Below, one piece after another: positions 56,549-59,155 of a stretch of 59,155 nucleotides of DNA. Under the pieces are notes generated by a model, which was not told the DNA's origin, made no database searches, and was given only the letters and a program-made list of their open reading frames with translations. Made by a program: the position numbers and the translations under genes. How positions within the stretch are numbered: position 1 is the stretch's first letter; each line of letters opens with the position of its first letter. Source of the stretch: Gallionella sp. (lineage in GTDB: Bacteria; Pseudomonadota; Gammaproteobacteria; Burkholderiales; Gallionellaceae); the NCBI GenBank assembly GCA_030652475.1, contig JAUSAO010000108.1, forward strand, positions 1 through 59,155, written 5' to 3'.

Positions 56549-56713
56549 CGCCACGTGCTGCGCGGATGAGTGGTAAGGCATAATTCGGATAGCGCGAACG
56601 TCCGGCGAATGATCTGTTGCAGCGTGTCGTAAGCGGCAACAGACAGGGATAATGTTTTCCCGGATGAAGGTACGGTCACTGATATTTCTGTTTAATTGTT
56701 CCGGGGAGGCAGC

Positions 56714-58939
56714 ATGAAAAAAAACGCAATATTGATCGGCCTTGGACTGTTGATTGTGCTGATTTTTGTCGGCAATGCTAGCGAGCGCTTCTACCGGCTG
56801 AATTTTATCGATCAACTGTCTGCTGTCTTGTATGACTACAGTTTGCAGCTAACCATGCCGGATACACTGGATGAGCGTATTGTCATCCTCGATATTGACG
56901 AAAAAAGCCTGCAGGAAGAAGGTCGCTGGCCGTGGAGCCGTGATCGCCTGGCGCTGCTGGTGGATAAGTTATTCGATAACTACGGTATTGCAGTGGCCGG
57001 ATTTGATGTGGTGTTTGCCGAAAAGGATGAGAGTTCCGGGCTTAAGGTATTGCGGCGGCTGGGACAAAATCAGCTTAAGGGCAATACGGAATATCAGAGT
57101 GTTTTGACACACATACAGCCACAACTCGAATATGACACGCTGTTTGCTAATAAAATCAAAAACCGCAAGGTGGTGCTGGGATATTACCTGAGCAATCAGC
57201 AGGAAAAAAGTCTCTCCGGCATGCTGCCTGACCCGGTATTTCAGGCCGGTTCTTTCAAGGATAGGCCCATCGCGTTTATTTCGTGGAATGGCTATGGCGC
57301 CAATCTGCCTGAATTGCAGCAGGCTGCTGCCAGCGCAGGACACTTCAACCCCATAATAGATGCAGACGGCGCGGTCCGGCGTGTGCCTATGCTGGCTGAA
57401 TATAACGGTGCGTATTACGAGTCGCTTTCCATGGCGGTGGTGCGTACCCTGATAGGCAACACAAATGTGTCGGTTCATTTTTCTGACAACGGCGACAACG
57501 ATTATGCGGGACTGGAATGGCTGGGACTGGCCGCTGTTGGCGGTACGCTGAAAATCCCGGTGGACAGCAATGTGGCAACATTTGTGCCTTATCGTGGCAA
57601 GCAGGGCAGCTTCCGCTATATTTCTGCTACGGATGTGCTGCATGATCGTGTCAAGCCCGAACAACTCAACAACAAGATCGTGCTGATCGGCACGAGTGCG
57701 ATAGGGCTGCTGGATAATCGGGCTACCCCGGTGTCCGAGACTTTCCCCGGGGTGGAAATACACGCCAATATGGTTGCCGGTATTCTTGATCAGAATCTGA
57801 AGCAGCACCCGGCTTACATGCTGGGTGTTGAAGTGATGTGGTTGCTGCTGACGGGTATTGTCCTGAGTTTATTACTGCCGAGGCTTAGTCCCGCCAATGC
57901 GATGCTGGTCTCACTCTTTATGTTTTCCACTACGGTAGGCGTGAGTTTATCCCTCTGGCAATACGGCGATTTGCTGATGCCGATGGCGAACAGTCTGGTA
58001 ATGATTACCCTGTTGTTCGCGCTGGATATGTCCTATGGTTATTTCGTCGAAGCGCGCACCAAACGTCAGATTACCGGACTGTTCGGGCAATATGTGCCCA
58101 GCGAAGTGGTGGAGGAAATGAGCCATCATCCCGAGAGTGTCTCCATGAAAGGGGAAAGCCGTGAGATGACGATATTATTCTCGGATGTACGCGGTTTCAC
58201 CACGATATCGGAGGGGCTGGGTCCAGAAGAATTGACGGAGTTGATGAACGAGTTTTTGACGCCCTTGTCGCGCGTTGTTTACAAACACCACGGCACGATA
58301 GACAAGTACATGGGCGACTGCATCATGGCATTCTGGGGTGCGCCCTTGCTGGATACACACCATGCGCGTGATGCCATACTGGCCGGCATCGAGATGCAGG
58401 CGACGCTGGATACTTTGCAACCTCATTTCAAGGAACGCGGCTGGCCGGCAATTCATGTCGGTGTTGGTATCAATACCGGCAAAGTCAGTGTCGGCAATAT
58501 GGGCTCAGAGGTGCGTGTCGCCTATACCGTGATGGGTGACGAGGTAAATCTGGCATCGCGACTGGAAGGCATCACCAAACAGTATGGCGTGGGTATCGTT
58601 GTCGGTGAACATACCCGGAATGCCGTAACAGACTTTGTTTATCGCGAGCTTGACCATGTGCGGGTAAGAGGGAAAAACGAACCGGTGGCGATATACGAAC
58701 CGATAGGACTGATCAGTGAAGTGCCTCAGAGTATGCAGGATGAAGTGGCGTTGTTTCATGAAATGCGGCGTCTGTATTGTGCGCAGGAATGGGATCAGGC
58801 CGAGTTGCAGTTGATGAATCTGCAAAGCCTGTCGCCCGACACCCGGTTGTACGGCATCTATGCCGAGCGTATCGCCCATTTTCGCAAGAATCCGCCTGCC
58901 GCAGACTGGGATGGTGTGTTTGTGTTCCAGACAAAATAG
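56714..58939 (+). CDS. CHASE2-domain adenylate/guanylate cyclase
   Basis: The 741-residue protein has an N-terminal membrane helix, an extracytoplasmic CHASE2 sensor (about residues 25-340, DERIVILDIDEKSLQEEGRW and FNPIIDADGAVRRVPMLAEY), three helices (about 350-430) and a class III nucleotide cyclase domain (about 475-660). The cyclase metal aspartate lies in ILFSDVRGFTTISEGLG, a second in KYMGDCIMAFWGAP, and the transition-state region reads VMGDEVNLASRLEG. Product (cAMP or cGMP) is not predictable by eye. ATG 56714 has GGGGAGG close upstream. Confidence 0.9.
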   Translation: MKKNAILIGLGLLIVLIFVGNASERFYRLNFIDQLSAVLYDYSLQLTMPDTLDERIVILDIDEKSLQEEGRWPWSRDRLALLVDKLFDNYGIAVAGFDVVFAEKDESSGLKVLRRLGQNQLKGNTEYQSVLTHIQPQLEYDTLFANKIKNRKVVLGYYLSNQQEKSLSGMLPDPVFQAGSFKDRPIAFISWNGYGANLPELQQAAASAGHFNPIIDADGAVRRVPMLAEYNGAYYESLSMAVVRTLIGNTNVSVHFSDNGDNDYAGLEWLGLAAVGGTLKIPVDSNVATFVPYRGKQGSFRYISATDVLHDRVKPEQLNNKIVLIGTSAIGLLDNRATPVSETFPGVEIHANMVAGILDQNLKQHPAYMLGVEVMWLLLTGIVLSLLLPRLSPANAMLVSLFMFSTTVGVSLSLWQYGDLLMPMANSLVMITLLFALDMSYGYFVEARTKRQITGLFGQYVPSEVVEEMSHHPESVSMKGESREMTILFSDVRGFTTISEGLGPEELTELMNEFLTPLSRVVYKHHGTIDKYMGDCIMAFWGAPLLDTHHARDAILAGIEMQATLDTLQPHFKERGWPAIHVGVGINTGKVSVGNMGSEVRVAYTVMGDEVNLASRLEGITKQYGVGIVVGEHTRNAVTDFVYRELDHVRVRGKNEPVAIYEPIGLISEVPQSMQDEVALFHEMRRLYCAQEWDQAELQLMNLQSLSPDTRLYGIYAERIAHFRKNPPAADWDGVFVFQTK

Positions 58940-59155
58940 CAGGAACGGCACCAGAATTTAATCTGAAGTAAAAACTGCGTTAGATCAACCTAGAAAAAGC
59001 TGTTATCCACGAAACCCACGAAACGGTTTTAGCAGGCAATCCGCAAAGCGGATGCTCGCAAAAAACACGAACAAATTCAAATGCATATCCTGATTTGTTG
59101 CATCACCCGTTGGGTGCGTTGCTCAATTTATGTAGTCGATTGTTTTCTTTCGTGA
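58940..59155. other. Terminal non-coding stretch with repeat-like sequence
   Basis: No gene is visible in these last 216 bases. ATCCACGAAACCCACGAAACGG and later AACACGAAC resemble tandem ACGAAA-type dispersed repeats. Between these lies a small hairpin-like ATCCGCAAAGCGGAT at 59040-59054, and a CCCGTTGGGTGCGTTGC segment follows at about 59106-59122. Confidence 0.4.

Overview
The window looks like a chromosomal segment of a betaproteobacterium, most likely Nitrosomonadales (Gallionellaceae or Sideroxydans-like). This rests on housekeeping gene content and order (tamA-tamB; purM/purN with two DUF3108 genes and an RsmB/NOP methyltransferase; rpsT/murJ/argD-argF-argG; cysB/tauE/cysI/cysH/cysD/cysN). 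It was not confirmed by any database search. No rRNA gene, tRNA gene or CRISPR array was seen.

Layout. (1) 0.1-7.25 kb is a decaying accessory island of defence and mobile-element character. It holds a YhaO/SbcD-like nuclease overlapping a BRO-family gene, remnants of a Fic protein and of an AlbA/HATPase_c_4 regulator, and a DUF4160/DUF2442-HTH pair. It also holds a truncated Hsp90/sacsin-type ATPase whose 3' end was replaced by a duplicated BRO fragment, a frameshifted second BRO gene, and relics of hsdM-like, unknown and HD-GYP genes. (2) 7.3-12.8 kb is tamB/tamA (outer-membrane biogenesis), followed by a GGDEF diguanylate cyclase. (3) 14.2-20 kb on the minus strand is purM, an inserted vapBC pair, purN, two DUF3108 genes and an RNA methyltransferase. 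(4) 20-22.7 kb on the plus strand is a tightly overlapped perM-hda-HAD phosphatase-glutaredoxin string. (5) 22.7-28.9 kb is a visibly GC-richer lipid-related block: a fused acyl carrier/fatty acyl-AMP ligase/acyltransferase, a divergent lipoprotein hydrolase overlapping a ceramidase-like membrane enzyme, and a UMF1-type transporter. (6) 28.9-35.7 kb on the minus strand is a methyltransferase, DJ-1, a conserved hypothetical, YajQ, PpnP, a macro-domain protein, then argG, argF and argD. (7) 36-38.4 kb is rpsT, murJ and a thioredoxin-like gene. (8) 38.4-45.3 kb is the sulfate assimilation locus, with CysB divergent from tauE-cysI-cysH-cysD-cysN and closed by a perfect bidirectional terminator. 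(9) 45.3-59 kb holds a pseudouridine synthase, a REC-PAS-GGDEF-EAL regulator, lnt, a GIY-YIG protein, a leucine-rich-repeat protein kinase, an NDP-sugar pyrophosphorylase, a SWIM-SNF2 helicase and a CHASE2 nucleotide cyclase.

How the genes work together. CysN/CysD activate sulfate to APS, the Fe-S type CysH reduces APS to sulfite, and CysI reduces sulfite to sulfide. TauE probably moves sulfite or sulfate, and CysB probably controls the set. ArgD, ArgF and ArgG catalyse consecutive arginine steps. PurM and PurN are de novo purine enzymes. Second-messenger proteins are frequent (GGDEF, GGDEF-EAL, YajQ, a cAMP/cGMP cyclase and an HD-GYP relic).

The best candidates for something new are four. 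The first is the acyl-activation/ceramidase-like block at 22.7-28.9 kb. The second is the CysI homologue, which carries a complete Fe-S-type cysteine quartet in both halves. The third is the bacterial LRR kinase. The fourth is the BRO/YhaO overlap together with the ATPase wrecked by BRO duplication. Several dispersed palindromic repeats occur, and two of them encode the C-termini of Hda and Lnt.
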